Below are positions 9,828 to 19,869 of a stretch of 64,000 bases of DNA, in pieces. A program made the position numbers and the translations under genes. Under the pieces are notes generated by a model. That model had not been told where the DNA came from, did not search any database, and saw nothing but the letters and a program-made list of their open reading frames with translations. The stretch is from Ramlibacter sp. (GTDB lineage: Bacteria; Pseudomonadota; Gammaproteobacteria; Burkholderiales; Burkholderiaceae_C), in the NCBI GenBank assembly GCA_019635415.1, contig JAHBZN010000002.1, forward strand, positions 186,001 to 250,000, read 5' to 3'. Within the stretch, counting starts at the first letter, position 1. Every line of letters begins with the position of its first letter.

Positions 9828-10628
9828 ATGCCCGATCCGCAGACCCCAGAAGACGAACTCGCCGGCACCGAGCAGCCTTTCGTTCAGCACCTGTTCGAGC
9901 TGCGTGACCGGCTGCTGTATTGCATCTATGGCGTCGTCGTGGCGCTGATCCTGCTGGCCATCTGGCCCGGCCCCAATGGCCTGATCGATTTCATTGCGCA
10001 CCCGATCCGCGCCCACATGCCGCCGGGCACCAAGCTGATTGCCGTCGGTGTGTTCTCGCCCTTTTTCGTGCCGCTCAAGGTGCTGATGCTGGTGGCCGTG
10101 CTGCTGGCGCTGCCCTGGCTGATGTACCAGATGTGGGCTTTTGTCGCGCCGGGCCTGTATTCGCACGAGAAGCGGTTTGCCGTGCCCCTGATCATCTTTG
10201 GCAGCCTGCTGGCCTACTCGGGCATCGCCTTTGTGCAGTTCTTCGTGCTCGACCGGATGTTCGCCTTCATCCAGGGTTTCACGCCTGACAGTGTGGCGGC
10301 CACGCCCGACATCGCCTCGTACGTCGAAGCCATCCTCTCGCTGTACCTGGCCTTCGGCCTGGCTTTCCAGGTGCCCATCGTGGTGATGCTGCTGGTGCGG
10401 CTGGACATGGTTTCGGTGGAGACGCTGCGGGGCTTCCGCGGCTATTTCGTCGTGGTGGCCTTCATCATCGCGGCGGTGGTGACGCCGCCCGACGTGATCT
10501 CTCAACTGGCCCTGGCCGTGCCCATGTGCCTGCTCTACGAGATCGGCATCATCGGGGCCGGCTGGTTTGCCAAGGTGTCCAAGGCGCCGCCCGAGGACGA
10601 AGCGGCCGCAGCTGACAAACCCTCCTGA
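9828..10628 (+). CDS. tatC: Sec-independent translocase subunit TatC
   Basis: TatC is the polytopic receptor of the Tat complex. The 266-residue product contains the signature N-terminus PFVQHLFELRDRLLY, six predicted membrane segments and the conserved periplasmic AFVAPGLYSHEKRFAVPLI. The C-terminus (EDEAAAADKPS) is acidic. Likely local substrates include the Rieske protein encoded at 15668. It ends eight bases before repeat element C. Confidence 0.96.
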   Translation: MPDPQTPEDELAGTEQPFVQHLFELRDRLLYCIYGVVVALILLAIWPGPNGLIDFIAHPIRAHMPPGTKLIAVGVFSPFFVPLKVLMLVAVLLALPWLMYQMWAFVAPGLYSHEKRFAVPLIIFGSLLAYSGIAFVQFFVLDRMFAFIQGFTPDSVAATPDIASYVEAILSLYLAFGLAFQVPIVVMLLVRLDMVSVETLRGFRGYFVVVAFIIAAVVTPPDVISQLALAVPMCLLYEIGIIGAGWFAKVSKAPPEDEAAAADKPS

Positions 10629-10635
10629 TTTATGG

Positions 10636-10694
10636 TCAAAAGCGCTGGTAGCCCTTGCCAGACGGCCACTTCTTGCTACTGAACTGATAGCAAA
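10636..10694 (+). repeat. Dispersed palindromic element, copy C (intergenic, tatC/htrA)
   Basis: A complete copy fills the gap between the converging tatC and HtrA genes. It starts TCAAAAGCGCTG, has GTAGCCCTTGCC at 10648-10659 and the palindromic core GCTACTGAACTGATAGC at 10675-10691. It is the closest relative of copy E at 31812, including the shared GACGGCCACT segment. It ends right at the HtrA stop codon. Confidence 0.8.
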
Positions 10695-11837
<1,143 letters not shown>

Positions 11838-11925
11838 GATGTGTTGGAAACGAAGGCGCAATGCAGCGCACAGTGTAGACGCGCCGGGCCCCGTGGACTG
11901 CGGTCGTCGGTGCCGGCCGGTGCCT

Positions 11926-13212
11926 TCAGGCCCGGCTCGGCCGCACCACGGTCTTGATCGCGTGCGGCACCTGGGCCGGGTGGCCGTGCCTGCGCGGCCC
12001 CAGCTGGGCCCGCTCCACGGGCACCACCTCCGAGGTCTGGGGGTCGAGCATGGCGGCGCGCGAGCGCATGTGGCGCGCGGCCTCGGCCATGCGCTGCGCG
12101 TCGTGCAGGATGTCCTCCACCGCCGCGTGCTGGCGCGAGAGATGGACCACGCCCACCCCCACGTCGGCCCGGATCTCGATGCGCTGGCCGTCCGCCGAAG
12201 TCACCTCGATCGGCCGGCGCAGGCTGGTGGCGACCCGCAGGCCCAGCGTGCGCAGCCAGGCGGGGGAGTGGATGGTTTCCACCAGCGTGATGAAGCAGCG
12301 GTCGTAGTAGCGGCCCACCGGGTTGACCACGCCCACCTGACGCTGGATGCGCGTGGCCAGGTGGATGAACATTTCGTTGAGGCCGCCGACACCGGCTTGT
12401 CCCATCACGGTGTCGGTGTCGAACACCATCACGGCGATGACCGCGCCGTCGCGCCGCGTGCGCCGGCGCCGGCGCTGGGCCTTGATGAGCCGCTTGACCA
12501 GCGCGATGCCGCTGTACAGCTTGGTCACCGGGTCGAACTGCGACGGACTGGCGTCTTCTTGCCGGGTGCGCCGCTCGTGGCGGTTGCGTTGCCAGAGCAT
12601 GGTGCCGATCACGGCCACGCAGGCGGCCGCGCTGAGCGCAAACAGCGCCTGCAGGCCGGGCCCGATGCCGGGCATGCCCATGGCAATCGCGTACAGCCCG
12701 ATGATGGCCGGCAGCATCAGCAGGCAGCCCATGGCGATGCCCAGCGCCAGCCGGTCGCCCAGCAGGAAGCCGCGCACCCCCAGCCAGAGCACCAGCACGG
12801 TGTTGGCCAGGCACAGGATGCTGGCGGCGGGCAGTTGCTGGCCTGCGGGCAGGGTCAGGCACAGCAGGCCCAGGATGGGCGTCGCCATGGCCGAGACCTG
12901 CAGGCTCACCGACATGAAGCGGTCGCGCTGATGGGCGGCAAGCCAGCCACGAATCCAGAAGTTGCCCAGGGCGCTGCAGAACGGGCCGATCAAGACCTGC
13001 GCCACATGCAGCACCTGCAGGTTGATGTCCGGGACGATGGCCTTGGGGATGCCGCTGAGCAGGACCACGAAGGTCAGTGCCGAAAGGTGGTACAGCGTGC
13101 CCTGGGCGGCGCCCACGCTGCGCACGGTCACGAAATCGGTGAGCCCGACCATGACCACCGCACCGATGGTTCCCACCGCCATGCTCCAGATCATCAGCTC
13201 CAGCGCGCTCAT
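11926..13212 (-). CDS. Membrane protein with degenerate GGDEF-like domain
   Basis: The 428-residue protein has a long hydrophobic N-terminal half with about six or seven membrane segments (residues 1-210). A cytosolic part from FDPVTKLYSGIALVKRL onward aligns in style with diguanylate cyclases. The expected GGDEF motif reads GRYYD, and the metal-binding DxD position is FDTDTV, so catalytic activity is doubtful. A basic run (RRRRRRTRR) follows the linker. It may be a c-di-GMP-independent signalling relic or a nucleotide-sensing protein. It is divergent from the nif3-like gene and lies 88 bases upstream of the HtrA gene on the same strand. Confidence 0.75.
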   Translation of the reverse strand: MSALELMIWSMAVGTIGAVVMVGLTDFVTVRSVGAAQGTLYHLSALTFVVLLSGIPKAIVPDINLQVLHVAQVLIGPFCSALGNFWIRGWLAAHQRDRFMSVSLQVSAMATPILGLLCLTLPAGQQLPAASILCLANTVLVLWLGVRGFLLGDRLALGIAMGCLLMLPAIIGLYAIAMGMPGIGPGLQALFALSAAACVAVIGTMLWQRNRHERRTRQEDASPSQFDPVTKLYSGIALVKRLIKAQRRRRRTRRDGAVIAVMVFDTDTVMGQAGVGGLNEMFIHLATRIQRQVGVVNPVGRYYDRCFITLVETIHSPAWLRTLGLRVATSLRRPIEVTSADGQRIEIRADVGVGVVHLSRQHAAVEDILHDAQRMAEAARHMRSRAAMLDPQTSEVVPVERAQLGPRRHGHPAQVPHAIKTVVRPSRA

Positions 13213-13332
13213 CCGGCACCTTGTTCGTATGATGAATTCATTATGTCGCCGGCCCCGTCGTCCAGCCTATGAGGGCGGACCCGTAGCCCGCTTCATCGAC
13301 AATGCGGACTGACCCGCTTTCCCTGATCCACC

Positions 13333-14091
13333 ATGGCCAGCCAGCAACAACTACTCGATGCCTTTGATGACCTGCTCCAGCCCGGGCGTTTCAGGGACTA
13401 CGGGCCTAACGGCCTGCAGGTGGAAGGCAAGCACAAGGTGGGCCACATCGTTTCGGGGGTCACCGCCAGCCGGGCGTTCATTGAAGCCGCCATCGCGGCG
13501 CGGGCCGACGCCCTGTTTGTGCACCACGGCCTGTTCTGGCGAGGCCAGGATGGCCGCGTCACGGGCTGGATGAAGCAGCGGCTGGCCCTGCTGCTGGCGC
13601 ATGACATCAATCTTTATGCCTACCACCTGCCGCTGGATGCCCACCCCGAGCTGGGCAACAACGCGCAACTGGCGCTGCAACTGGGGTTGAGGGCGCAGGG
13701 CCGGTTTGGCGAGCAGGACCTGGGCTTCTGCGGCACCTGTGCCGAGGGTGACCGGTTTGGCAGTGCCCGGGCGCTGGCGGATCACGTCCAATCCGTGCTC
13801 AAAAGGCCTGTAGTCCTTGCCGGACCGGCACAGCGCGCTATAAAAAAGGTAGCGTGGTGCACTGGGGGGGCCCAGGGCTACTTTGAAGCGGCCATCGCAG
13901 CGGGGGCAGACGTGTTCATCACCGGCGAGATTTCCGAGCCGCAGGCCCACTATGCGCGCGAGTGCGGCGTGGCCTTCATCGCCTGCGGCCACCATGCCAG
14001 CGAGCGTTATGGCGCCCCGGCCGTTGCTGCCCACGTGGCGTCGTCGCTGGGCCTGACCCACCAGTTCATCGACATCGACAACCCGGCATGA
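13333..14091 (+). CDS. Nif3-like dinuclear metal-centre protein (YbgI/GTP cyclohydrolase I type 2 family)
   Basis: The 252-residue product has the family metal-binding motifs LFVHHGLFWRG, AYHLPLDAHPELGNN and FIACGHHASERYG. These place conserved histidines, Asp and Glu around a di-metal site. Nif3 proteins form toroidal hexamers; their role is poorly defined (YbgI/NIF3 are annotated as GTP cyclohydrolase 1 type 2 homologues). Residues about 156-174 (LKRPVVLAGPAQRAIKKVA) are encoded by an in-frame copy of the palindromic repeat. pdxA follows with an ATGA overlap. Confidence 0.88.
   Translation: MASQQQLLDAFDDLLQPGRFRDYGPNGLQVEGKHKVGHIVSGVTASRAFIEAAIAARADALFVHHGLFWRGQDGRVTGWMKQRLALLLAHDINLYAYHLPLDAHPELGNNAQLALQLGLRAQGRFGEQDLGFCGTCAEGDRFGSARALADHVQSVLKRPVVLAGPAQRAIKKVAWCTGGAQGYFEAAIAAGADVFITGEISEPQAHYARECGVAFIACGHHASERYGAPAVAAHVASSLGLTHQFIDIDNPA
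13799..13854 (+). repeat. Dispersed palindromic element, copy D (in frame inside the nif3-like gene)
   Basis: It begins TCAAAAGGCCTG, with GTAGTCCTTGCC at 13810-13821 and the core GCTATAAAAAAGGTAGC at 13837-13853. It lies wholly within coding sequence and keeps the frame open, encoding K-R-P-V-V-L-A ... A-I-K-K-V-A. The peptide resembles the one encoded by copy F in a different gene (K-E-P-V-A-L-A ... A-M-K-K-E-A). Confidence 0.8.
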
Positions 14092-15101
14092 AACCCATTG
14101 CGATCACGTTGGGTGACCCCGCGGGGATCGGCCCCGAAATCATCGCCAAGACCTTTCGCGATGCCCCGGAGGTGGCCGCGGGCTGCTTCGTCGTGGGTGA
14201 TGTGGCCTGCTTGCGGCGGGCCGTTGCCGCCATCGGCCGGCCGGGGAAGGCGCCCGTGCCCGTGGCGGTGATCGACGCGCCCGAGCAAGCCGGGCAACTG
14301 CCGCCGCGCGCCATCGGGGTGCTGCAAATGGGCGCCGCGCTGCCGGCGTTGCCCTGGGGCCGGATCGACGCGGCGGCCGGGCGGCTGGCCGCCGAGTGCG
14401 TGGTCTGGGCGGCGCGGGCGGCCCTGCGCGGCGACGTGGCAGCGCTGGTGACCGCCCCGTTGCACAAGGAGGCCCTGGCGCTGGCCGGCGTGGGCTTCCC
14501 CGGACATACCGAGCTGCTGCAGGCCGAGGCAGCGGCCTTCCTCGGGCAGCCGCTGGAGGACCTGCCTGTGCGCATGATGCTGGCCAACGACGAGCTGCGG
14601 ACCGTGCTGGTGAGCATCCATGTGTCCCTGCGCGAGGCGATCGAGGCGGTCACGGTGGGCAATGTGCTGCAGACCCTTCGCATCACCCACCAGGCGGTGG
14701 GCCGCTCGCTGGAACGGCCACCGCGCATCGCGGTCGCGGGGCTGAACCCGCACGCCGGCGAGGGCGGGCGGTTTGGCCGCGAGGAACTGGACATCATCGT
14801 CCCCGCCCTGCAGGCCGCGCAGGCCGAGGGCATTCACGCCACCGGTCCGCTGGCGCCCGATACCGTGTTCATGCGGGCACGCCGTGGCGAGTTCGACGCG
14901 GTGGTCGCGATGTACCACGACCAGGGGTTGATTCCGGTGAAATACCTGGGCGTGGAACAGGGAGTCAACGTCACGCTGGGCCTGCCGCTGGTGCGGACCA
15001 GCCCCGACCACGGCACGGCCTTCGACATCGCGGGCACGGGAGAGGCCGACCCTTCGAGCCTGATGGCGGCCATCCGGGCCGCGCGCCGGCTTATTTCCTG
15101 A
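14088..15101 (+). CDS. pdxA: 4-hydroxythreonine-4-phosphate dehydrogenase PdxA
   Basis: PdxA is an NAD- and metal-dependent enzyme of DXP-dependent vitamin B6 synthesis. The 337-residue protein starts [18 protein letters not shown], the family N-terminus. It carries the metal-binding histidines in [16 protein letters not shown] and [14 protein letters not shown] and the C-terminal [15 protein letters not shown]. The ATG overlaps the nif3-like stop; an in-frame longer region upstream is inside that gene. Its 3' end overlaps the convergent mscL by 11 bases. Confidence 0.95.
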   Translation: MKPIAITLGDPAGIGPEIIAKTFRDAPEVAAGCFVVGDVACLRRAVAAIGRPGKAPVPVAVIDAPEQAGQLPPRAIGVLQMGAALPALPWGRIDAAAGRLAAECVVWAARAALRGDVAALVTAPLHKEALALAGVGFPGHTELLQAEAAAFLGQPLEDLPVRMMLANDELRTVLVSIHVSLREAIEAVTVGNVLQTLRITHQAVGRSLERPPRIAVAGLNPHAGEGGRFGREELDIIVPALQAAQAEGIHATGPLAPDTVFMRARRGEFDAVVAMYHDQGLIPVKYLGVEQGVNVTLGLPLVRTSPDHGTAFDIAGTGEADPSSLMAAIRAARRLIS

Positions 15102-15522
15102 GGCTGTCGCGGATCTCGCGCAGCAGCAGCACGTCCTCGGGCGGCGCGGCGGGTGCGGCTGGCGCCGGGGCCGGCTCGGCCCGCTTGAGGCGGTTGATCT
15201 GCTTGATCATCATGAAGATGATGAACGCGAGGATGGCGAAATTCACGGCCACCGTGATGAAGTGGCCGTAGGCGAGCACCGGCACGCCAGCCTTCTTCAG
15301 CGCGTCCAGTGTCATGGCCGTGTCCGGCGGGACCTTGCCCAGCACCACGAACAGGCTGGAAAAATCCAGCTTGCCGAACACGGTGCCCACCACGGGCATG
15401 ATCAGGTCGTTGACCACGGAATCGACGATCTTGCCGAAGGCCCCGCCGATGATCACGCCCACGGCCAGATCGATGACGTTGCCCTTGACGGCAAACTCCC
15501 TGAATTCCTTCATCATGCCCAT
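15091..15522 (-). CDS. mscL: Large-conductance mechanosensitive channel MscL
   Basis: MscL is a homopentameric inner-membrane channel that opens under membrane tension during hypo-osmotic shock. The 143-residue product shows the N-terminal amphipathic [33 protein letters not shown] with the pore-lining first helix, a periplasmic loop, and the second helix near residues 79-103. The C-terminal helix ending in [12 protein letters not shown] is also typical. It is transcribed toward pdxA and has its own upstream region shared with petA. Confidence 0.95.
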   Translation of the reverse strand: MGMMKEFREFAVKGNVIDLAVGVIIGGAFGKIVDSVVNDLIMPVVGTVFGKLDFSSLFVVLGKVPPDTAMTLDALKKAGVPVLAYGHFITVAVNFAILAFIIFMMIKQINRLKRAEPAPAPAAPAAPPEDVLLLREIRDSLRK

Positions 15523-15667
15523 GCTGTCAGCTCCTGGTTGCGGGGGGCTTCGAGTATTCCCGGATTGGCGGGGCTGTCAAGCTTGGGCGCTGGCGTTGAA
15601 TTCACCAATGACGCTCGGCTACAATCGCGGGTTGACCCTAATAAGCGATGTTCATTGAGGATTCCCC

Positions 15668-16267
15668 ATGAGTGACACCCCAGTCGACACCAGCAAGAGG
15701 ACGTGGTTGATCGCGTCCGGCTGTGCCGGTGCAGTGGGCGGCGTGGCCACCGCCGTACCCTTCGTGAGTACCTTCGAGCCTTCCGAGCGCGCCAAGGCCG
15801 CCGGCGCGGCGGTCGAGGTGGACATTTCCGGCATCAAGCCGGGAGAAAAACTCACCGTCGAGTGGCGCGGCAAGCCCGTGTGGATCGTTCGGCGTACGCC
15901 GGAGCAGGTGGCCGAGCTGCCCAAGAACGACGCTCAGCTGGCCGACCCCAAGTCGCAGCGCAAGCCCGATGAACTCACGCCCTCCTACGCGCGCAACGAG
16001 GGCCGCTCCATCAAGCCCGAGGTGTTCGTGGCCGTGGGCATCTGCTCGCACCTGGGTTGTTCGCCGTCCGACCGCTTCCAGCCGGGCGCCCAGCCTTCGC
16101 TGCCCGACGACTGGGCGGGGGGGTTCCTGTGCCCCTGCCACGGTTCCACTTTCGACATGGCCGGCCGGGTCTACAAGAACAAGCCGGCGCCAGACAACCT
16201 TGAAGTGCCGCCGCACATGTACCTGTCGGAGACCAAGCTCCTGATCGGTGAAGACAAGAAGGCCTGA
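15668..16267 (+). CDS. petA: Ubiquinol-cytochrome c reductase Rieske iron-sulfur subunit PetA
   Basis: This is the Rieske protein of the bc1 complex, which takes electrons from ubiquinol at the Qo site. The cluster motifs are CSHLGC (Cys126, His128, Cys131) and CPCHGS (Cys155, Cys157, His158). One N-terminal membrane anchor is seen around residues 12-32. The Tat-type signal reads SKRTWLIA, so a Lys-Arg pair replaces the usual Arg-Arg. The gene leads petABC; petB follows after 11 bases. Confidence 0.95.
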   Translation: MSDTPVDTSKRTWLIASGCAGAVGGVATAVPFVSTFEPSERAKAAGAAVEVDISGIKPGEKLTVEWRGKPVWIVRRTPEQVAELPKNDAQLADPKSQRKPDELTPSYARNEGRSIKPEVFVAVGICSHLGCSPSDRFQPGAQPSLPDDWAGGFLCPCHGSTFDMAGRVYKNKPAPDNLEVPPHMYLSETKLLIGEDKKA

Positions 16268-16278
16268 GGGACACTGAC

Positions 16279-17691
16279 ATGGCTGAATTCAAGGAAATCT
16301 CTCCCAACGCCTCTGGTGCTGCCAAGCTCACGAACTGGTTCGAGAACCGGTTCCCCACGGCATTCGACGCTTACCGCGTCCACATGTCGGAGTACTACGC
16401 GCCGAAGAACTTCAACTTCTGGTACATCTTCGGTTCGCTGGCCCTGCTGGTGCTGGTGATCCAGATCGTCACCGGCATTTTCCTGGTGATGCACTACAAG
16501 CCCGACGCGGCCAAGGCGTTCGAGTCGGTCGAGTACATCATGCGGGACGTGCCCTGGGGCTGGCTCATCCGCTACATGCACTCCACCGGCGCCTCGGCAT
16601 TCTTTGTGGTGGTCTATCTGCACATGTTCCGGGGGCTGCTGTACGGCTCGTACCGCAAGCCGCGCGAACTGGTCTGGATCTTCGGCTGCGCGATCTTCCT
16701 GTGCCTGATGGCCGAGGCTTTCATGGGCTACCTGCTGCCCTGGGGCCAGATGTCCTACTGGGGCGCCCAGGTGATCGTGAACCTGTTCTCGGCCATCCCG
16801 TTCGTCGGCCCTGACCTGGCGCTGCTGATCCGCGGCGACTATGTGGTTTCCGATGCCACGCTCAACCGCTTCTTCAGCTTCCACGTGATCGCCGTGCCGC
16901 TGGTGCTGCTCGGCTTGGTGGCGGCGCACCTGATGGCCCTGCATGACGTGGGCTCGAACAATCCCGACGGTGTCGAGATCAAGGGCCCCAAGGCGCCCAA
17001 GGACGCCAAGGGCAAGCCGCTGGACGGCGTGCCTTTCCATCCCTACTACACGGTGCATGACATTTTCGGTGTCAGCGTGTTCCTGATGGTGTTCACGGCC
17101 ATCATCTTCTTCGCACCTGAAGCCGGTGGGTACTTCCTGGAGTACAACAACTTCATCCCGGCCGACCCGCTGAAAACGCCTGCGCACATCGCGCCGGTCT
17201 GGTATTTCACGCCGTTCTATTCCATGCTGCGTGCCATCACCAGCGAGATGATGTACGCCCTGATCGCCTGTGTGGTGGGAGCCGCCGGTCTTGCCGTGAT
17301 GCGCTTCAAGATGCCGAGCCTGTTCAAGGCCGTCATCGTCGGCGCGGCAGTGGCCGTGGTCGCCATGATGCTGGCCATTGATGCCAAGTTCTGGGGCGTG
17401 GTGGTCATGGGCGGTGCCGTCATCATCCTGTTCTTCCTGCCCTGGCTCGATCAGAGCCCGGTGAAGTCGATCCGCTACCGGCCCGACTGGCACAAGTATC
17501 TGTACGCCGTCTTCGTCATCAACTTCGTGGTGCTGGCCTACCTGGGCGTGCAGCCGCCGTCCGAACTGGGTGGGCGCGTTTCGCAGATCGGCACGCTGTT
17601 CTACTTCGGCTTCTTCCTGCTGATGCCGTGGTGGAGCCGCCTGGGTGAGTTCAAGACACCGCCTGATCGCGTCACGTTCGATGCGCACTGA
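16279..17691 (+). CDS. petB: Ubiquinol-cytochrome c reductase cytochrome b subunit PetB
   Basis: The 470-residue polytopic protein carries both b hemes of the bc1 complex. Visible motifs are the N-terminal NFWYIFGSLALLVLVIQIVTG-type helix, GWLIRYMHSTGASAFF and HMFRGLLYGSYRKPRE in helix B. WGQMSYWGAQVIVNLFSAIP surrounds the Qo site, and FHVIAVPLVLLGLVAAHLMALH carries the helix D histidines. The PEWY-like Qo motif reads PVWY here. The extra length relative to cytochrome b6 is normal for the proteobacterial subunit with eight helices. Confidence 0.96.
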   Translation: MAEFKEISPNASGAAKLTNWFENRFPTAFDAYRVHMSEYYAPKNFNFWYIFGSLALLVLVIQIVTGIFLVMHYKPDAAKAFESVEYIMRDVPWGWLIRYMHSTGASAFFVVVYLHMFRGLLYGSYRKPRELVWIFGCAIFLCLMAEAFMGYLLPWGQMSYWGAQVIVNLFSAIPFVGPDLALLIRGDYVVSDATLNRFFSFHVIAVPLVLLGLVAAHLMALHDVGSNNPDGVEIKGPKAPKDAKGKPLDGVPFHPYYTVHDIFGVSVFLMVFTAIIFFAPEAGGYFLEYNNFIPADPLKTPAHIAPVWYFTPFYSMLRAITSEMMYALIACVVGAAGLAVMRFKMPSLFKAVIVGAAVAVVAMMLAIDAKFWGVVVMGGAVIILFFLPWLDQSPVKSIRYRPDWHKYLYAVFVINFVVLAYLGVQPPSELGGRVSQIGTLFYFGFFLLMPWWSRLGEFKTPPDRVTFDAH

Positions 17692-17706
17692 GCCGGAGAG
17701 ACAACA

Positions 17707-18462
17707 ATGAAGAAAATCATCCTCACGCTGATTACCGCGTTCGGTTTCCTGGCGGGTGCCCATGCCAATGAAGGCGGCATGGCCTGGGACAAGGCGCCGA
17801 ACAAGACCAATGACCTTGCCGCCTTGCAAAACGGCGCCAAGCTGTTCGTCAACTATTGCCTGAGCTGCCATTCGGCCGCGTTCATGCGCTACAACCGCCT
17901 GACCGACATCGGCCTGACCGAACAGCAGATCAAGGACAACCTGCTGTTCACCACCGACAAGGTGGGCGAAACCATGAAGGCGGCGATCGACCCCAAGCAG
18001 GCCAAGGCCTGGTTCGGCGGCAATCCGCCGGACCTGACGCTGATCGCTCGCTCGCGTGCCGGGCACGGTGGCACCGGTGCCGACTACCTGTACACCTATC
18101 TGCGCACCTACTACCGTGATCCCACCAAGGCCACGGGCTGGAACAACCTGGTGTTTCCGAATGTGGGCATGCCCCACGTCCTGTGGGAACTGCAGGGTGA
18201 GCGTCAGCCGGTCTTCGAGGAGACCATGGAACACGGCCACGAGGTCAAGGCATTCAAGGGCTGGCAGCAGGTCTCCGCGGGCACCATGACGGCGCTCCAG
18301 TACGACGAAGCCGTTGGCGACCTGGTCGGCTATCTCCAGTGGATGGGTGAGCCGGCTCAGGGCACGCGCGTGCGCGTCGGCGTCTGGGTGCTGCTGTTCC
18401 TGGGCCTCTTCACTGTGATCGCCTGGCGCCTCAACGCTGCGTTCTGGAAAGACGTCAAGTAA
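17707..18462 (+). CDS. petC: Ubiquinol-cytochrome c reductase cytochrome c1 PetC
   Basis: Cytochrome c1 passes electrons from the Rieske centre to soluble cytochrome c. The 251-residue precursor has a signal peptide (residues 1-20, cleaved after AHA), the heme-binding motif CLSCH at 51-55, and an axial methionine region (PNVGMPHVLWELQG). A C-terminal membrane anchor (VGVWVLLFLGLFTVIAWRL) holds it in the inner membrane. A TTGAACTG-independent terminator-like hairpin follows 46 bases downstream, closing the petABC operon. Confidence 0.96.
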   Translation: MKKIILTLITAFGFLAGAHANEGGMAWDKAPNKTNDLAALQNGAKLFVNYCLSCHSAAFMRYNRLTDIGLTEQQIKDNLLFTTDKVGETMKAAIDPKQAKAWFGGNPPDLTLIARSRAGHGGTGADYLYTYLRTYYRDPTKATGWNNLVFPNVGMPHVLWELQGERQPVFEETMEHGHEVKAFKGWQQVSAGTMTALQYDEAVGDLVGYLQWMGEPAQGTRVRVGVWVLLFLGLFTVIAWRLNAAFWKDVK

Positions 18463-18507
18463 AGCGACCACGCGGGCGGGCCTGGTGCCGGCCCCGCGTC
18501 CTTTCAT

Positions 18508-18538
18508 GAGTGGGCTGCTTCAGGCACCCACTCTTTTT
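18508..18538 (+). terminator. Rho-independent terminator of petABC
   Basis: A 7-bp stem GAGTGGG/CCCACTC (18508-18514 and 18527-18533) encloses a 12-base loop and is followed by TTTTT. It lies between petC and sspA and separates the two transcription units. Confidence 0.8.
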
Positions 18539-18558
18539 GATTTTTAGGAGCCTTCGCC

Positions 18559-19170
18559 ATGATGGTGCTGTATTCAGGAACGACCTGCCCCTTTTCTCAC
18601 CGTTGCCGGTTTGTGTTGTTCGAGAAGGGCATGGACTTCGAGATCCGCGACGTGGACCTCTACAACAAGCCCGAAGACATCAATGTGATGAACCCCTACG
18701 GCCAGGTCCCTATCTTGGTCGAGCGTGACCTGATCCTGTACGAGTCGAACATCATCAATGAGTACATCGATGAGCGTTTTCCGCATCCGCAGCTCATGCC
18801 TGGCGATCCCGTGGACCGCGCTCGCGTGCGCCTGTTCCTGCTGAACTTCGAGAAGGAGCTGTTCATCCACGTGAGCACCCTGGAGTCGCGCCTGGCCAAG
18901 AGCAACGAAAAGGCGCTCGAAAAGGCGCGCTCGCACATCCGCGACCGCCTCACGCAACTGGCTCCGGTGTTCCTCAAGAACAAGTACATGCTCGGCGAGA
19001 ATTTCTCCATGCTGGATGTCGCGATCGCTCCGCTGCTGTGGCGTCTCGATTACTATGGCATCGACCTGAGCAAGAACGCGGCGCCGCTGCTCAAGTACGC
19101 TGAGCGCATCTTCTCGCGCCCGGCCTACATCGAGGCGCTGACGCCCTCCGAGAAGGTCATGCGCAAGTAA
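18559..19170 (+). CDS. sspA: Stringent starvation protein A (GST-fold)
   Basis: SspA is a glutathione-S-transferase-fold RNA polymerase-associated regulator that helps cells survive starvation and acid. The 203-residue product begins MMVLYSGTTCPFSHRCRFVLFEKGMDFE, with the thioredoxin-like N-terminal domain and the family NPYGQVPILVERDLILYESNIINEYIDERFPHP motif. An all-alpha C-terminal domain with LLWRLDYYGIDL follows. The ribosome-binding site TAGGAG precedes ATG 18559. The petABC-sspA-sspB order is standard in beta- and gammaproteobacteria. Confidence 0.95.
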   Translation: MMVLYSGTTCPFSHRCRFVLFEKGMDFEIRDVDLYNKPEDINVMNPYGQVPILVERDLILYESNIINEYIDERFPHPQLMPGDPVDRARVRLFLLNFEKELFIHVSTLESRLAKSNEKALEKARSHIRDRLTQLAPVFLKNKYMLGENFSMLDVAIAPLLWRLDYYGIDLSKNAAPLLKYAERIFSRPAYIEALTPSEKVMRK

Positions 19171-19198
19171 ACTCAAAGGCGAGGCCCCGTCCGTACCG

Positions 19199-19720
19199 AT
19201 GATGAATGCACTGGAGTCCACCTCTACACGGCCGTACCTGATCCGGGCGCTGTATGACTGGTGCACCGACAACGGGTTCACGCCCTACGTCGCCGTTCTG
19301 GTGGACGAGTCGGTGCAGGTGCCTCGCGAGTATGTGAAGAACGGCGAGATCGTGCTGAACATCAGCTTTGATGCGACCAGTTCGCTGAAGCTTGGCAACG
19401 ATTTCATCGAATTCAAGGCCCGATTCGCCGGCACGGCACGTGAAATCATGGTGCCTGTAAGCCGTGTCATCGCAATCTATGCGCGCGAGAATGGCCAGGG
19501 CATGGCGTTTCCGGTGCCCGTGCCGGCGCCTGCAGAAGATGAAACGCCGCGACCTTCGCCGCTCAGCAGCGTGCCCGCTGTCCCGGCCACGGGGCTTTCC
19601 TCCGAAGGCGAGCCGCGGGTCATGCAATTGGTGCCGCCTGACGCCGCGTCAGGCGACGAGGGCGTCGACCCACCCAAGCCGCCGTCCGGACCCAGGCCAG
19701 CCCTGAAGCGGATCAAGTAG
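19199..19720 (+). CDS. sspB: ClpXP adaptor, stringent starvation protein B
   Basis: SspB delivers ssrA-tagged proteins to ClpXP. The 173-residue product has the folded substrate-binding domain (TRPYLIRALYDWCTDNGFTPY ... NISFDATSSLKLGNDFIEFKARF ... PVSRVIAIYARENGQGM). A long Pro/Ala-rich flexible tail follows and ends in PRPALKRIK, which fits the C-terminal ClpX-binding peptide. Two adjacent ATG codons (19199, 19202) are possible starts. Confidence 0.93.
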   Translation: MMNALESTSTRPYLIRALYDWCTDNGFTPYVAVLVDESVQVPREYVKNGEIVLNISFDATSSLKLGNDFIEFKARFAGTAREIMVPVSRVIAIYARENGQGMAFPVPVPAPAEDETPRPSPLSSVPAVPATGLSSEGEPRVMQLVPPDAASGDEGVDPPKPPSGPRPALKRIK

Positions 19721-19765
19721 CGGGTCAAGAGCGCACCCGGCATCAGCCGGTAAAATCAGAAAACC

Positions 19766-19841
19766 GCCGATTTAGCTCAGTTGGTAGAGCAACCGCCTTG
19801 TAAGCGGTAGGTCATCAGTTCGAATCCGATAATCGGCACCA
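19766..19841 (+). tRNA. tRNA-Thr (anticodon TGT)
   Basis: A 76-nt cloverleaf can be folded. The acceptor stem is GCCGATT/AATCGGC (7 of 7 pairs), the D arm GCTC/GAGC, the anticodon stem ACCGC/GCGGT with loop CTTGTAA, so the anticodon is TGT (Thr, codon ACA). The variable loop is AGGTC, the T loop TTCGAAT and the 3' end ACCA is encoded. The T stem ATCAG/CCGAT has one A-C mismatch at position 52-62. It follows sspB. Confidence 0.95.
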
Positions 19842-19869
19842 CTCCCTCAGCGCACAGGTGGGTCCCCTG

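Noticed and set aside
16171..18507. 778-codon minus-strand frame opposite petBC
   Set aside because: The plus-strand genes petB and petC are certain, and the minus frame is a low-complexity His/Asp/Glu-rich shadow.
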